A stretch of DNA of 64,000 nucleotides from Nocardia rhizosphaerihabitans (GCF_014646295.1 NZ_BMNE01000011.1:124001-188000); one strand, 5' to 3'; positions 34,545-45,936 are shown, numbered from the stretch's first letter. The notes: generated from the letters alone by a model not told the origin. Translations and numbers: made by a program.

Positions 34545-36212
34545 GTGGGTACTCATCGCAGCGGGACCAGATCTCGAAGTATCAGCAAGGGTCCGGTTAT
34601 CGCGGCATCGGTACTCGTGCTGGTGCTCGTGGCCGTGTTCGCCTGGTTCCAGCTCAGCGATCGCGCCGCCAGCACCGACGTCGCGGCCGCCGCCGAATGC
34701 GTCGAGGGACCGGCATCGCTGGACGTCACCGTCGATCCGGCGATCGCGGGCCCGGTCCGCGCCGCCGCCGACCGCTACAACGCGAGCAAGCCGCGGGTGC
34801 GTGACCACTGCGCGCGGGTGGAGGTGTCGGCCCGCCCGTCGGCCGCCCTGGTAGCGGGCCTGGCCGATACCGGCAAGTGGGATCCGGCGCTCGGCCCGAA
34901 GCCGGGACTCTGGATCGCCGATTCCAGCCGCTCGATCGAACTCGTGCGCGTGCCGGGCCTGATCGAGGGCACGCCCGCCTCCATCGCCACCAGCCCGATC
35001 GTGCTCGCCGTGCCCGACGCGCTGCGCCTGGCGCTCGAACAGCACCAGATCGCCTGGTCCGATCTGCCCCGCCTGCAGCAGGGCTCGCTCGACGAGCTCG
35101 GCCTGTCCGGCTGGGGTGGGCTGCGGATGGCACTGCCCGTCGGCGATGCCACCACCGCCGCGGCCGCCTCGATCGGGGCCGCCGTGTCGGGTACCGAGCC
35201 GCTGACCGAGCAGGCCGCCGGTTCCGGCCAGGTCGTCGCCGCGATCTCCGGGCTCGCCGCCGGCGCCCAGGTCACCGCCGACGTGGTGTCGGCGATGGGG
35301 GCGATCACCGCCGACCCCACCGCCGACGAGGTGCACGCCGTCGCCGCCACCGCGCAGCAGCTCGGCACCGGCGGGCTCACCGCTTTCCGGCCGGTCGGCA
35401 CCGCGCCGCTCGCGGATTATCCCGCCGCCCTGCTGTCGGGCCCGTGGGTCGACAAGACCCAGAACCTCATCGCGTCCCGGTTCATCGACTTCCTGCGCGC
35501 CCCCGAACAGGCAGGCGCGCTGGCGACCGAGGGGTTCGGCCCGGCCATCGGTTCGGCGCCGGCCAACCCGGACAGGGCGGCGCTGCAGAAGGTGCAGGCC
35601 ACCCTGGCCAACCCGGTCCTCGGCGTGAATGCCACGGTGCTGCTCGATGTCTCGTCGTCGATGGGCACCGCGGAGGGATCGATGACCCGGCTGGCGAACG
35701 CGGGCGCGGCGCTGGCCTCGACGCTGACGGTGATGCCGCCGGACTTCGGCCTCGGGCTGTGGACCTTCGGCAAGAACCTCGACGGCACCACCCCGTACAA
35801 GGTGCAAGTCCCCACCGACCTGCTCACCGACACCCAGCGCAACGCCGTCGGCTCGGCGGTGACCACCACCAAGGCGACCCAGAGCACCACCGACCAGGCC
35901 TACCCCAGCCTGCTCGCCGCCTACCGCGCCGCGGTCGCCGCCTACTCCCCCGGCCGCACCAACTCGATTCTGGTGATCACCGACGGCCCCGACGACGACT
36001 CCTCGCTCACCGGATCCGCGCTCGTCGCCGAGATCACCGCCGCCACCAAGTCCGACAAGCCCGTCCGGATCGATGTCGTCGTGGTCGGCGGCCAGGGCAC
36101 CCAGACCATGCAGACCCTCGCGCAGCAGACCGGTGGCACCTACACCCGCGTGCCGACGAGCAACGACCTCAGCTTCGGCACCGCGGTGGTCAAGGCACTC
36201 ACCACCCCCTGA
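34545..36212 (+). CDS. Membrane-anchored substrate-binding-like/vWA domain protein
   Basis: A 555-residue exported protein. It has one N-terminal membrane segment (about residues 17-36), a periplasmic-binding-protein-like region (about 55-340, including LRLALEQHQIAWSDLPRLQQ and FIDFLRAPEQAGALATEGFG), and a C-terminal von Willebrand factor A domain (about 360-555). The metal site is intact: VLLDVSSSMGT gives Asp368, Ser370 and Ser372, with ILVITDGPDDDSS as the later Asp. Such fusions are found in mycolic-acid bacteria, and the function is not established. The GTG start is 111 bases after the wbl gene and beyond its terminator, so it has its own promoter. Metal-dependent binding to a wall or extracellular partner is an inference. 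Confidence 0.85.
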   Translation: MGTHRSGTRSRSISKGPVIAASVLVLVLVAVFAWFQLSDRAASTDVAAAAECVEGPASLDVTVDPAIAGPVRAAADRYNASKPRVRDHCARVEVSARPSAALVAGLADTGKWDPALGPKPGLWIADSSRSIELVRVPGLIEGTPASIATSPIVLAVPDALRLALEQHQIAWSDLPRLQQGSLDELGLSGWGGLRMALPVGDATTAAAASIGAAVSGTEPLTEQAAGSGQVVAAISGLAAGAQVTADVVSAMGAITADPTADEVHAVAATAQQLGTGGLTAFRPVGTAPLADYPAALLSGPWVDKTQNLIASRFIDFLRAPEQAGALATEGFGPAIGSAPANPDRAALQKVQATLANPVLGVNATVLLDVSSSMGTAEGSMTRLANAGAALASTLTVMPPDFGLGLWTFGKNLDGTTPYKVQVPTDLLTDTQRNAVGSAVTTTKATQSTTDQAYPSLLAAYRAAVAAYSPGRTNSILVITDGPDDDSSLTGSALVAEITAATKSDKPVRIDVVVVGGQGTQTMQTLAQQTGGTYTRVPTSNDLSFGTAVVKALTTP

Positions 36213-36219
36213 CCCGGAA

Positions 36220-36256
36220 CGGCCACGCGGGCAACATCATGTCGCCCACGCGGCCG
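36220..36256. terminator. Hairpin between convergent genes
   Basis: A near-perfect 13-bp stem (CGGCCACGCGGGC at 36220-36232; GCCCACGCGGCCG at 36244-36256; two mismatched pairs) lies between the vWA protein stop and the virginiamycin B lyase stop, and may serve both. Confidence 0.6.
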
Positions 36257-36290
36257 GGCGCTGCTCGAACGACTGCGTCAGCAGAGTCCG

Positions 36291-37136
36291 TCAGGGTGAG
36301 ACCTCCACCAGCGCACCGGATTCCATCGCGACCCACAGGTGACCTGCGGCGTCGACGGTCAGGCCGTGTGGTTCGGCGCCGGGCAGGGCGAGGTGGTCGA
36401 TCACGCCGTCGGTGGTGATCCGGCCGAGCCTGCCTGCCGCCCACTCGGTGAACCACAGCGCACCGTCGGGGCCGGTGACGATCGCGTGCGGGCGCGCGGC
36501 GGGGTCGGGCAGGGCGAATTCGGTGACGGTGCCGTCGGTGTCGATGCGCCCGATGGCGCCCGCGCCGATTTCGGTGAACCACACCGCACCGTCCGGGCCG
36601 GCGGTGATGCCGACCGGCGCGGCGGCCGGGGTCGGCACCGGGTACACCGTGCGGGCCAGGTCGCGATCCACCCGGCCGATCGCATTGCCCTGGTTCACCG
36701 TAAACCACAGGGCGCCATCGGATCCCGTGGTGATCATCGAGGGCATGCCCTCGATGTCGACGCGGTCGATCGTGCCGTCGGCGGCGAGCCGCCCCACGCG
36801 GCCGGATTGCAGCTCGGTGAACCACAGTGCGCCGTCGGGTCCGGAACACGCACCGTAGGGACCGTCCAGCGCGATGCCGGTCACGTCGCCCTCGGCCGTG
36901 ATGCGGCCGAGCCTGCCGCCCTGGAACTCGGTGAACCACAACGCATCATCGGGACCGGTCACGATGACGGTGGGTTGCCCGTCGGCGGGATCGAGGGCGA
37001 ATGTCCGCACCACACCATCGCCATAGCGGCCGATCATGCCCTGCGCGACCAGGGTGAACCACAGCGCGCCATCCGGCCCGGCGGTCACCCCGTACGGCGC
37101 GCCCGGTACCTCTACCACCTGCACGATGTCAGCCAA
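36291..37136 (-). CDS. vgb: Virginiamycin B lyase-like beta-propeller (streptogramin B lyase)
   Basis: A 281-residue seven-bladed propeller with at least six GPDGALWFTE-type repeats, as in Vgb, which linearises streptogramin B antibiotics by cleaving the ester bond without hydrolysis. The four functional residues that I recall for staphylococcal Vgb have counterparts: His217 in ARPHAI, Glu255 and His257 in AEPHGL, and Glu272 in WVAMES. TTG 37136 is proposed as start because AGAAGGGA lies upstream and the Vgb homology begins at once; ATG 37184 in frame is less likely. The start overlaps the last codons of the ABC-F gene, so the two are translationally coupled. Related propellers in environmental bacteria may have other substrates. 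Confidence 0.85.
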   Translation of the reverse strand: MADIVQVVEVPGAPYGVTAGPDGALWFTLVAQGMIGRYGDGVVRTFALDPADGQPTVIVTGPDDALWFTEFQGGRLGRITAEGDVTGIALDGPYGACSGPDGALWFTELQSGRVGRLAADGTIDRVDIEGMPSMITTGSDGALWFTVNQGNAIGRVDRDLARTVYPVPTPAAAPVGITAGPDGAVWFTEIGAGAIGRIDTDGTVTEFALPDPAARPHAIVTGPDGALWFTEWAAGRLGRITTDGVIDHLALPGAEPHGLTVDAAGHLWVAMESGALVEVSP

Positions 37137-38607
37137 AGTCCTGAATTCCCTTCTGTATTCCCCGGAATCGACGGCGCAGCGCACGATCGTGCGACACCAC
37201 GACCACCGCGCCCCGGTAGTCGTGCAGTGCCTGCTCCATCTCGTCGACCAGAGTCAGCGACAGGTGGTTGGTCGGTTCGTCGAGCAGCAGCAGATCATGG
37301 TCGCCGGCGAGCACCCTGGCCAGTGACAATCTGCGCCGCTGCCCCTCCGACAGGGTGCCGACCGGGCGATCCAGCAGCTCGGGCGCGAACAGTCCGGTCG
37401 CGACGAGCGAGGTCCGGCCGAAACCGTATGTCTCGGTGACGGTTCGGTCCGGGTCGAAGCGGTCCGCCTGGCGCAGGTAGCCGACCCGGCCGGGCGCCGA
37501 GGCGTGGACCGCGTCGAGCAGCGTCGACTTTCCCGCCCCGTTCGGGCCGTGGATCAGCAGCCTGCCCCGCGGTCCCAGCGTCACGGGCCCGATGGCGAAC
37601 TCGGTGTCCGAGCCCACGGCGGCGAATCGTCCACGGAAGCGCAGGGGTTCGGGCGGACACGGCACCGGGTCCGCGCGCAGGCGGCGCAGGCGTTCGGCGG
37701 TCTGGCGGACCCGCGAGGCGACCGAGCTCTGCACCCGGCCCGCATTGCGGTCGTAGGCCATCTTGTTGTTGTCCGACATCGCGCGCCCGTGCGCCACCTG
37801 CTGGGCGGTGGTCGTCGCGAACTCCTCGAGTCGCCCGACCTCGCCGCGCCACTGCGCATAGGCCTGTTCCCAGCGCACGCGAGCCGCGGCCTTCTCGGCC
37901 AGGTAGCCGGTGTAGCCGCCGCCGAAGCGGGTCAGGCCGCCCTCGGCCACCTCGATGATCGCCGTCACCACCCGGTCGAGGAAGATCCGGTCGTGGGAGA
38001 CGAGCACGACGGTGCCGTGGTGGGTTCGCAGCCGGTTCTCCAGCCAGGTCAGCGCGTTCTCGTCGAGATGGTTGGTCGGCTCGTCGAGCAGCAGGACCTC
38101 CGGCGAAGCCGCGAGCAGGCAGGCCAGTCCTAGCCTGGCCCGTTCCCCACCGGACAGGCTGTCGAGTGACCGGTCCCGATCGAGCCCGGCCAGGCCGAGT
38201 CCGTGCAGCGACGCGTCGACCCTGGCGTCGGCGGTGTAGCCGTCGCGCGCCTCGAACCGGGTGAGCAGTTCGCCGTAGCGGTCCATGTCCTGCGCTTCGG
38301 CGGCGGCGTGCATGCCGCGTTCCAGGTCCCGCAGCTCCGCGAGCGCCAGCTCGATCGCGGCGCCGACGGTGTCACCGGCGAGTGTCTGCGCGAGGTGGCC
38401 GAGGCCGCCGTCGGCGCTGACGATCACCGATCCGGTGTCCGCGCGGTCCAGTCCGGCCAGCACCCGCAGCAGCGTCGACTTCCCCGACCCGTTCTCACCG
38501 ACGATGCCGACCCGCTCGCCGGGCCGGATCGTCGCTGTCACGGTGTCGAGCACGGGCCGGTCCGCGTAGGACTTCGACACTCCGCGCAGACTCAATTGAG
38601 TGGTCAA
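37129..38607 (-). CDS. ABC-F family ATPase (ribosome protection type)
   Basis: A protein of about 492 residues with two ABC domains and no membrane segments, the ABC-F layout. Domain 1 has Walker A GENGSGKSTLL (about 37), signature LSGGERARLGLA and Walker B VLLLDEPTNHLDE. A linker of about 75 residues, rich in Arg and Gln, follows (antibiotic-resistance domain position). Domain 2 has GPNGAGKSTLLDA, LSEGQRRRLSLARV and LLLLDEPTNHLS. ARE-type ABC-F proteins displace macrolides, lincosamides, streptogramin A or pleuromutilins from the ribosome; housekeeping EttA-like forms differ in linker. TTG 38607 is chosen for the GGAG just before it. Coupling to vgb and a divergent TetR gene supports the resistance role. 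Confidence 0.88.
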   Translation of the reverse strand: MTTQLSLRGVSKSYADRPVLDTVTATIRPGERVGIVGENGSGKSTLLRVLAGLDRADTGSVIVSADGGLGHLAQTLAGDTVGAAIELALAELRDLERGMHAAAEAQDMDRYGELLTRFEARDGYTADARVDASLHGLGLAGLDRDRSLDSLSGGERARLGLACLLAASPEVLLLDEPTNHLDENALTWLENRLRTHHGTVVLVSHDRIFLDRVVTAIIEVAEGGLTRFGGGYTGYLAEKAAARVRWEQAYAQWRGEVGRLEEFATTTAQQVAHGRAMSDNNKMAYDRNAGRVQSSVASRVRQTAERLRRLRADPVPCPPEPLRFRGRFAAVGSDTEFAIGPVTLGPRGRLLIHGPNGAGKSTLLDAVHASAPGRVGYLRQADRFDPDRTVTETYGFGRTSLVATGLFAPELLDRPVGTLSEGQRRRLSLARVLAGDHDLLLLDEPTNHLSLTLVDEMEQALHDYRGAVVVVSHDRALRRRFRGIQKGIQDFG

Positions 38608-38629
38608 ACAGCGCTCCAATCGCTACGTG

Positions 38630-38647
38630 TGTAGCTTTAACACTACA
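38630..38647. promoter_or_regulatory. Possible TetR operator TGTAG-N8-CTACA
   Basis: The inverted repeat TGTAG (38630-38634) and CTACA (38643-38647) lies in the 73-base gap between the divergent ABC-F and TetR starts. This is the right place for a repressor controlling both. Confidence 0.45.
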
Positions 38648-38680
38648 AACCCTGCCCAACTAACGCAACGGGAGTAGTTT

Positions 38681-39286
38681 TTGGAACCGCAACGACGACC
38701 CGGCGGACGCAGCGCCCGGGTGCGGGAGGCCGTGCTCGACGCGACGGCGGCCGAACTCGCCGAGCACGGCTACCAGGGCCTGAGCATGGAATCCGTCGCC
38801 CAGCGGGCCGGGGTCCACAAGACCACCGTCTACCGGCGCTGGCGTGGTCCGGAGGGTCTCGTCGCCGACGCGCTCGCCCGCGCGGCCGACCAGTCATGGC
38901 CGATCCCGGACACCGGCAGCCTCGTCGACGACCTGCGCGGACTCACCGAACTGCTGCGCACCGGCTTCACCGACCCTGAAGCCAGTCCGGTCGCAGCGGC
39001 TTTCGTCACCGCGGGCATGCAGCACCCGGATGCGGCCGCGGCACTGCGCAGCTTCTATGCGGCACGGCATGCCGAGGCGGCGGTGATCATCGAACGAGCC
39101 ATCGCGCGAGGGGAACTCACCCCCGGTGTCGACGGAACGGAGATCGTCCGGCTCGCGGTGGCTCCCCTGTTCCACCGGCTGTTCATCACCCACGAGCCGG
39201 TCACCGCCGAACACGCCCGCCGAGCCGCCGACGCCGCGGTCACCCTCGCCGAATCATCGTGGGCCGCAGGATCTTCGGCTCCGTAG
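38681..39286 (+). CDS. TetR-family regulator, divergent from the ABC-F/vgb pair
   Basis: A 201-residue TetR protein starting at TTG 38681 (CGGGAG upstream). The HTH is about residues 15-62, with ELAEHGYQGLSMESVAQRAG and VHKTTVYRRWRGPEGLVADA. The C-terminal domain fits the TetR_C11/C33-like group (SFYAARHAEAAVIIERAIAR, PLFHRLFITHEPV). It shares a 73-base intergenic region with the ABC-F gene, with a candidate operator there, and is therefore the likely repressor of the resistance pair. A strong terminator follows its stop at 39294. Confidence 0.9.
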   Translation: MEPQRRPGGRSARVREAVLDATAAELAEHGYQGLSMESVAQRAGVHKTTVYRRWRGPEGLVADALARAADQSWPIPDTGSLVDDLRGLTELLRTGFTDPEASPVAAAFVTAGMQHPDAAAALRSFYAARHAEAAVIIERAIARGELTPGVDGTEIVRLAVAPLFHRLFITHEPVTAEHARRAADAAVTLAESSWAAGSSAP

Positions 39287-39293
39287 ACGACAA

Positions 39294-39324
39294 CGAGCCC
39301 CGCCGATGTGTACGGCGGGGCTCG
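39294..39324. terminator. Bidirectional terminator between tetR and gcvP
   Basis: A perfect 12-bp stem, CGAGCCCCGCCG (39294-39305) and CGGCGGGGCTCG (39313-39324), has a 7-base loop and lies between convergent stops. Confidence 0.8.
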
Positions 39325-39338
39325 CTATCGGAGGACTG

Positions 39339-42146
<2,808 letters not shown>

Positions 42147-42204
42147 GGCAGCTCCAAGGTCGGGCGGGTCGACCGTGTGGTCGACGGGTACCAGCCCTCC
42201 CCCT

Positions 42205-42397
42205 CTGTCGTGGCGCCTGAGAGATTCGGCGACTCGGCCGCATACGGCCGTGTCCCTTTCCCCGTGGGCGGGCAGCCGGATGCCACCGCTTTCCAGAGGC
42301 GTCGAATCACCGTGCGGTCCCTGTTGCCTGAGAGATTGACGGGGAGGTGCTGCTCCTTCGGCGCCCGGACTCTCACGAATCCAGGACTCTCCCGCAC
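42205..42397 (-). promoter_or_regulatory. Tandem glycine riboswitch ahead of gcvP
   Basis: Reading the minus strand, aptamer 1 has GGGAGAGTCC (42393-42384), CGCCGAAGGAGCA (42363-42351) and CTCTCAGGCAAC (42334-42323). Aptamer 2 has TCTGGAAAG (42298-42290), GGGGAAAGGG (42263-42254) and CGCCGAATCTCTCAGGCGCC (42231-42212). These are the conserved blocks of the two cooperatively linked glycine aptamers. It ends about 60 bases before the gcvP start, so it should switch gcvP on when glycine is abundant. The expression-platform mode cannot be decided by eye. Confidence 0.92.
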
Positions 42398-42614
42398 GGC
42401 GGCGACGCTAACCCAGTCTAATGGCACGGCGAACCACCACCGTCACGCACACGATGTAGCGCTCGTCACGCAAGCCGCGAGCACGCAAGCACATGGGTAA
42501 CTCACCGGGAACGAGCGAACCCGGCCCGCACATCACCTCCGGCCGCGCAGGCTAATTGCCCAGCACCTGAGTCTGGCCCGAATACGCGGGGTGGCGGGCA
42601 AGCGCTCGTCACTA

Positions 42615-43172
42615 CTAGCCGGTCTTACGGTTCTCCCGCACCTTGCGCCGGAAGGACAGTTCGTCCTCGGGCCGGTCGGTGATCTCGGTGGCTCGTTCGG
42701 CCGGGAAGTCGGCGATCGCCCCGGTCAGTTCCCGCATGGCGCCGCTGACCGCGATTCCGAAGACGCCCTGCCCGCCCTGCAGTAAATCGACTACCTCCTC
42801 GGGCGAGGTGCACTCGTACACCGTGGTTCCGTCGGAGAACAGCGTGATCCCGGCAAGATCCGGCACCCCGCGGCTGCGCAGATGATCGACCGCGATCCGG
42901 ATGTTCTGTAAAGAGACGCCCGCGTCCAACAGCCGCTTCACGATTTTGAGGACCAGGATGTCCTTGAACGAGTACAGCCGCTGACTCCCCGAACCCGCTG
43001 CCCCTCGAATCGACGGCACAACCAGCCCGGTGCGGGCCCAGTAATCGAGTTGACGGTAGGTGATGCCGGCGACCTGACACGCGCTCGGCACCCGGTAGCC
43101 GACCAGATCGTCCGGAACCGAGTCGTCCGGGAACAAGCCAGGCTGCACCACATCCTGCGATTGCTCTTCCAC
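42615..43172 (-). CDS. MerR-family regulator (Rv1830-like)
   Basis: A 185-residue MerR-type protein. The winged HTH (about residues 24-90) has YRVPSACQVAGITYRQLDYW and a longer-than-usual wing (SIRGAAGSGSQRLYSFKDIL), then LKIVKRLLDAGVSLQNIRIA. It lacks metal-binding Cys. Position and pattern match M. tuberculosis Rv1830, next to the DUF151 gene and gcvP. GTG 43172 has AAGGAG at good spacing. The function in this family is not settled; links to cell division or growth control have been proposed for mycobacteria. It ends about 470 bases before the gcvP start, with the riboswitch in between. Confidence 0.93.
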   Translation of the reverse strand: MEEQSQDVVQPGLFPDDSVPDDLVGYRVPSACQVAGITYRQLDYWARTGLVVPSIRGAAGSGSQRLYSFKDILVLKIVKRLLDAGVSLQNIRIAVDHLRSRGVPDLAGITLFSDGTTVYECTSPEEVVDLLQGGQGVFGIAVSGAMRELTGAIADFPAERATEITDRPEDELSFRRKVRENRKTG

Positions 43173-43341
43173 TGACCACTCCTTGCTCTGCCGACGTTCT
43201 CGAGTACCGGAGTCACGACGGATGTTGCCCGACTTTCGAGGTTACTCCTGCCATTGTCGGACCTGCACCGTTGTCGCACCAAGCACCGCGCGCGGCGATT
43301 CCCTCGACCTCTACTTCAGGTCTAGAAGATCGGGAAGTGAA

Positions 43342-43815
43342 TCAGCTGTCCGTGGCTTTGAAGTCGTCGGGCGAGACCGACTCGAGGAACTCCTTGAACT
43401 TCTCGACCTCGTCCTCGCGCTCGTCCGGCATCACCAGCCCGGCCTCGGCGAGTACCGGTTCCTCGGCGAAGATCGGGCAACCGACCCGCAGCGCGATGGC
43501 CACCGAATCCGACGGCCTGGCCGAGACCCGCAGATCGCCGTCGAAGACGAGATCGGCGTAGAAGGTGCCCTCCTGCAGATCGACGATCCGCACTTCCTTG
43601 AGGGTGTGCCCGAGTTCGGTGATCAGAATCTTGATCAAATCGTGAGTGAGCGGGCGGATCGGGGTGACCCCCTCCTGCTCGAGCACGATCGCGGTCGCCT
43701 CGGCCTGCCCGATCCAGATCGGCAGGTACCGCTCGCCCGCCGCTTCCCGCAGCAGCAGCACGGGCTGGTTCTGTGGCTGCTCGACACGGATGCCGATTAC
43801 GCGCATCTCGCTCAT
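43342..43815 (-). CDS. DUF151 bifunctional nuclease-domain protein (Rv1829-like)
   Basis: A 157-residue protein with the DUF151 fold: RVEQPQNQPVLLLREAAGER, LPIWIGQAEATAIVLEQEGV and RPSDSVAIALRVGCPIFAEE are its core blocks. An acidic C-terminal tail (PDEREDEVEKFKEFLESV) follows. The plant homologue shows RNase and DNase activity, hence the family name; in actinobacteria the role is unknown. It sits in the conserved block between the two MerR genes, as in M. tuberculosis. Confidence 0.94.
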   Translation of the reverse strand: MSEMRVIGIRVEQPQNQPVLLLREAAGERYLPIWIGQAEATAIVLEQEGVTPIRPLTHDLIKILITELGHTLKEVRIVDLQEGTFYADLVFDGDLRVSARPSDSVAIALRVGCPIFAEEPVLAEAGLVMPDEREDEVEKFKEFLESVSPDDFKATDS

Positions 43816-43972
43816 GCGTTGTCCTGCCTCCCATACTCGCCGCCGGCCGGCACGACAGCTGCCCAGCTCGCCGTACCCACGAGTCTAGGCGAATTCCGGT
43901 CGGTGCAACGAGGACGTCCGAGCCGAAATCGGCGTGTTGCCGGGGTGATACCCGATCCGGCGCTCGGGTGTG

Positions 43973-44794
43973 TCAGTTGCCGAGCGCGGCGCGTACGGCA
44001 GCTTTCACCAGTGCCGCGTGCAGGTTCAGCGACAGTGCCGCCAGTTCGCGGACGGTCTCCTCGGCGCGGGCGCGCGCGTCGGCGTCGCGGCTCTTGGCGA
44101 TGGGCGCGGCGATCTGGGCGACGAGGGCGGCCTCGCGATCGGCGGCCAGTTTGAACGCGCGCAGATGCCGGGCCTCCAGCCCGAATTCGGCCATCGATTT
44201 GGCCGCGTGCGCCAGCGTCACCGCGTCGGATTCGAAGAAGCCACCCGCGCCGGGGACGATCAGGCCTGCGCGCAGCAGGTCGTCGAGGAATTTGTCGTCG
44301 ATGCCTGCCTTGTCGAGCAGATCTGCGCGGGTGAGGCGCACGCCGCCCTCGACGCGCAGTTCATCCGGCGTGATCTCGCCGGGGACGACGCCCAGTCTGC
44401 GCGGCGGTGCCGGGCTGGCGTCGTCGGTGTCCGCGCGCGCGGCGCCGGACAGCGACTGCCCGGCCTCCGCGGCGCTGTGGTGGGAGTGCGCCCTGGCGCG
44501 CGCTTCACGCACGCCCAGGGTCGCCGCACCACTGTCGATCGCTTCGAGTTGCTCCTTGATCACCTTGAGCGGCAGGTACTGATCGCGTTGCGCGGTCAGC
44601 ACGAAACGCAGCCGTTCGTAGTCGGCCACCGAGAACCGCCGGTAACCCGACGGCGTCCGCTCCGGCCGGATCAGGCCCTCGGATTCGAGGAACCGGATCT
44701 TGGAGATGGTGATATCAGGAAAATCTGGTCGCAGCAGGTCTAACACGGAGCCGATCGACATCCCTCCGCGCGCCCACTGCGCCGCCCCTGTCAC
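43973..44794 (-). CDS. MerR-family regulator (Rv1828-like)
   Basis: A 273-residue MerR protein with an N-terminal winged HTH: MSIGSVLDLLRPDFPDITIS, KIRFLESEGLIRPERTPSGY and RRFSVADYERLRFVLTAQRD. A long C-terminal domain (about 140-273) begins with ITPDELRVEGGVRLTRADLL. This matches M. tuberculosis Rv1828, directly downstream of garA there too. GTG 44794 is the longest start; the internal ATG at 44761 begins exactly at the conserved MSIGSVL and is equally possible. Target genes are not known. Confidence 0.94.
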   Translation of the reverse strand: MTGAAQWARGGMSIGSVLDLLRPDFPDITISKIRFLESEGLIRPERTPSGYRRFSVADYERLRFVLTAQRDQYLPLKVIKEQLEAIDSGAATLGVREARARAHSHHSAAEAGQSLSGAARADTDDASPAPPRRLGVVPGEITPDELRVEGGVRLTRADLLDKAGIDDKFLDDLLRAGLIVPGAGGFFESDAVTLAHAAKSMAEFGLEARHLRAFKLAADREAALVAQIAAPIAKSRDADARARAEETVRELAALSLNLHAALVKAAVRAALGN

Positions 44795-44831
44795 AGCACT
44801 GCGCCCTTGCCGAGCACCAGCACCGTAGGGG

Positions 44832-45317
44832 TCATCGCGACCCCGCGCCCGACGCCGACTCGTTCGTCTGCGCGCGCGGACCGGTCAGGAAGACCAGCCG
44901 GAACTTGCCGATCTGGACCTCGTCGCCGTTCTGCAGCTCCGAGGAGTCCACCGGCTCCCGGTTGACGTAGGTGCCGTTGAGGCTGCCCACATCGACGACC
45001 TGGAACGAGTCGTCGTCCTGACGGAACTCCGCGTGCCGACGGCTGACAGTGACGTCATCGAGGAAGATGTCACTGTCGGGATGGCGACCGGCCGAGGTGG
45101 TCGGCTGATCCAGCAGAAAACGCGAGCCCGCGTTCGGACCCCGCTTGACCACCAGGAGGGCCGCGCCGACCGGCAGGCCCTCGACGCCCTGCACCGGCTG
45201 TTCGCCGGTCGGCTCTCCGGAGCGCGACGCGTCGACCTCGTTGAGGAAGTCCGCGCGGAAGACCGACGTCGTCTCGGCCGCGGTCTCCCCGTAACCCGGG
45301 TCCCTGTTCTCGCTCAC
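44832..45317 (-). CDS. garA: FHA-domain metabolic regulator GarA
   Basis: A 161-residue protein with the N-terminal phospho-switch ETTSVFRADFL (Thr16, Thr17), the site phosphorylated by PknB and PknG in mycobacteria. Its FHA domain (about 52-150) has SAGRHPDSDIFLDDVTVSRR and VGSLNGTYVNREPVDSSELQ. Unphosphorylated GarA inhibits 2-oxoglutarate dehydrogenase and NAD-glutamate dehydrogenase and stimulates glutamate synthase; phosphorylation locks it onto itself. All residues that define it are present. It sits between gcvH and the MerR gene, as in M. tuberculosis (Rv1827), which links glycine and glutamate nitrogen flow. Confidence 0.96.
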   Translation of the reverse strand: MSENRDPGYGETAAETTSVFRADFLNEVDASRSGEPTGEQPVQGVEGLPVGAALLVVKRGPNAGSRFLLDQPTTSAGRHPDSDIFLDDVTVSRRHAEFRQDDDSFQVVDVGSLNGTYVNREPVDSSELQNGDEVQIGKFRLVFLTGPRAQTNESASGAGSR

Positions 45318-45495
45318 CGTTTCTCTCCTCCTCGAACCTGATTATCCATGCAAGCAGGTGCTGTATTCGGCGACACGACCGGCGCGATCACATCGCCAGG
45401 AAAAAGATCCCGGCGTCGATTCCCCGACGTATCCGCTTGGCTTTGACCGTACCCTGCCGGGGCGCACCCGTGCAGGGAGAACTGTGAAGGCTGCT

Positions 45496-45894
45496 TCAGC
45501 CCCCGATAACTCCTTGATAACCCGCCGCATCCAGCAGTTCACCGAGGGCGGAATCCAGCGCCGCCTCCTCGTCGAAGGCGAGCTCGAACAGCCAGCCCGC
45601 GTCGTACGGATCGGTGTTCAGCGTCTCCGGTGCCTGCACCAGATCTTCGTTCACCGCAACGACTTTCCCGCTCAGCGGAGCGTAGATGTCGGACACGCTC
45701 TTGGTCGACTCGACCTCGGCGATGCTCTCGCCGGTGGTCACATCCTTGTCGACATCGGGCAGCTGGACGAACACGACGTCACCCAGCTGTGACTGGGCGT
45801 AGTCGGTGATGCCGACACGAACCGCCGTGGGGCCGGTCCGCCGCACCCATTCGTGCTCTTCGGTGTAGCGCAGATCCTCAGGGGTCCGGGTCAC
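45496..45894 (-). CDS. gcvH: Glycine cleavage system H protein
   Basis: A 132-residue H protein, the lipoyl carrier of the glycine cleavage system. The lipoylated Lys65 is in IAEVESTKSVSDIYAPLSGK. The entry segment YTEEHEWVRRTGPTAVRVGI and the closing AGWLFELAFDEEA are typical. GTG 45894 is chosen (AAAGGACG just upstream); the frame extends 11 codons further without homology. It lies 178 bases upstream of garA on the same strand and 42 bases downstream of pgsA2, so the block may be partly co-transcribed. No riboswitch precedes it. Confidence 0.96.
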   Translation of the reverse strand: MTRTPEDLRYTEEHEWVRRTGPTAVRVGITDYAQSQLGDVVFVQLPDVDKDVTTGESIAEVESTKSVSDIYAPLSGKVVAVNEDLVQAPETLNTDPYDAGWLFELAFDEEAALDSALGELLDAAGYQGVIGG

Positions 45895-45936
45895 AGGACG
45901 TCCTTTCGTCGTCAACGTTGCACGCAACAGTATCGA

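Noticed and set aside
36291..37136. Generic SMP-30/gluconolactonase or NHL-repeat protein
   Set aside because: The repeat unit GPDGALWFTE and the EPHG and WxAME motifs are specific to the virginiamycin B lyase group.
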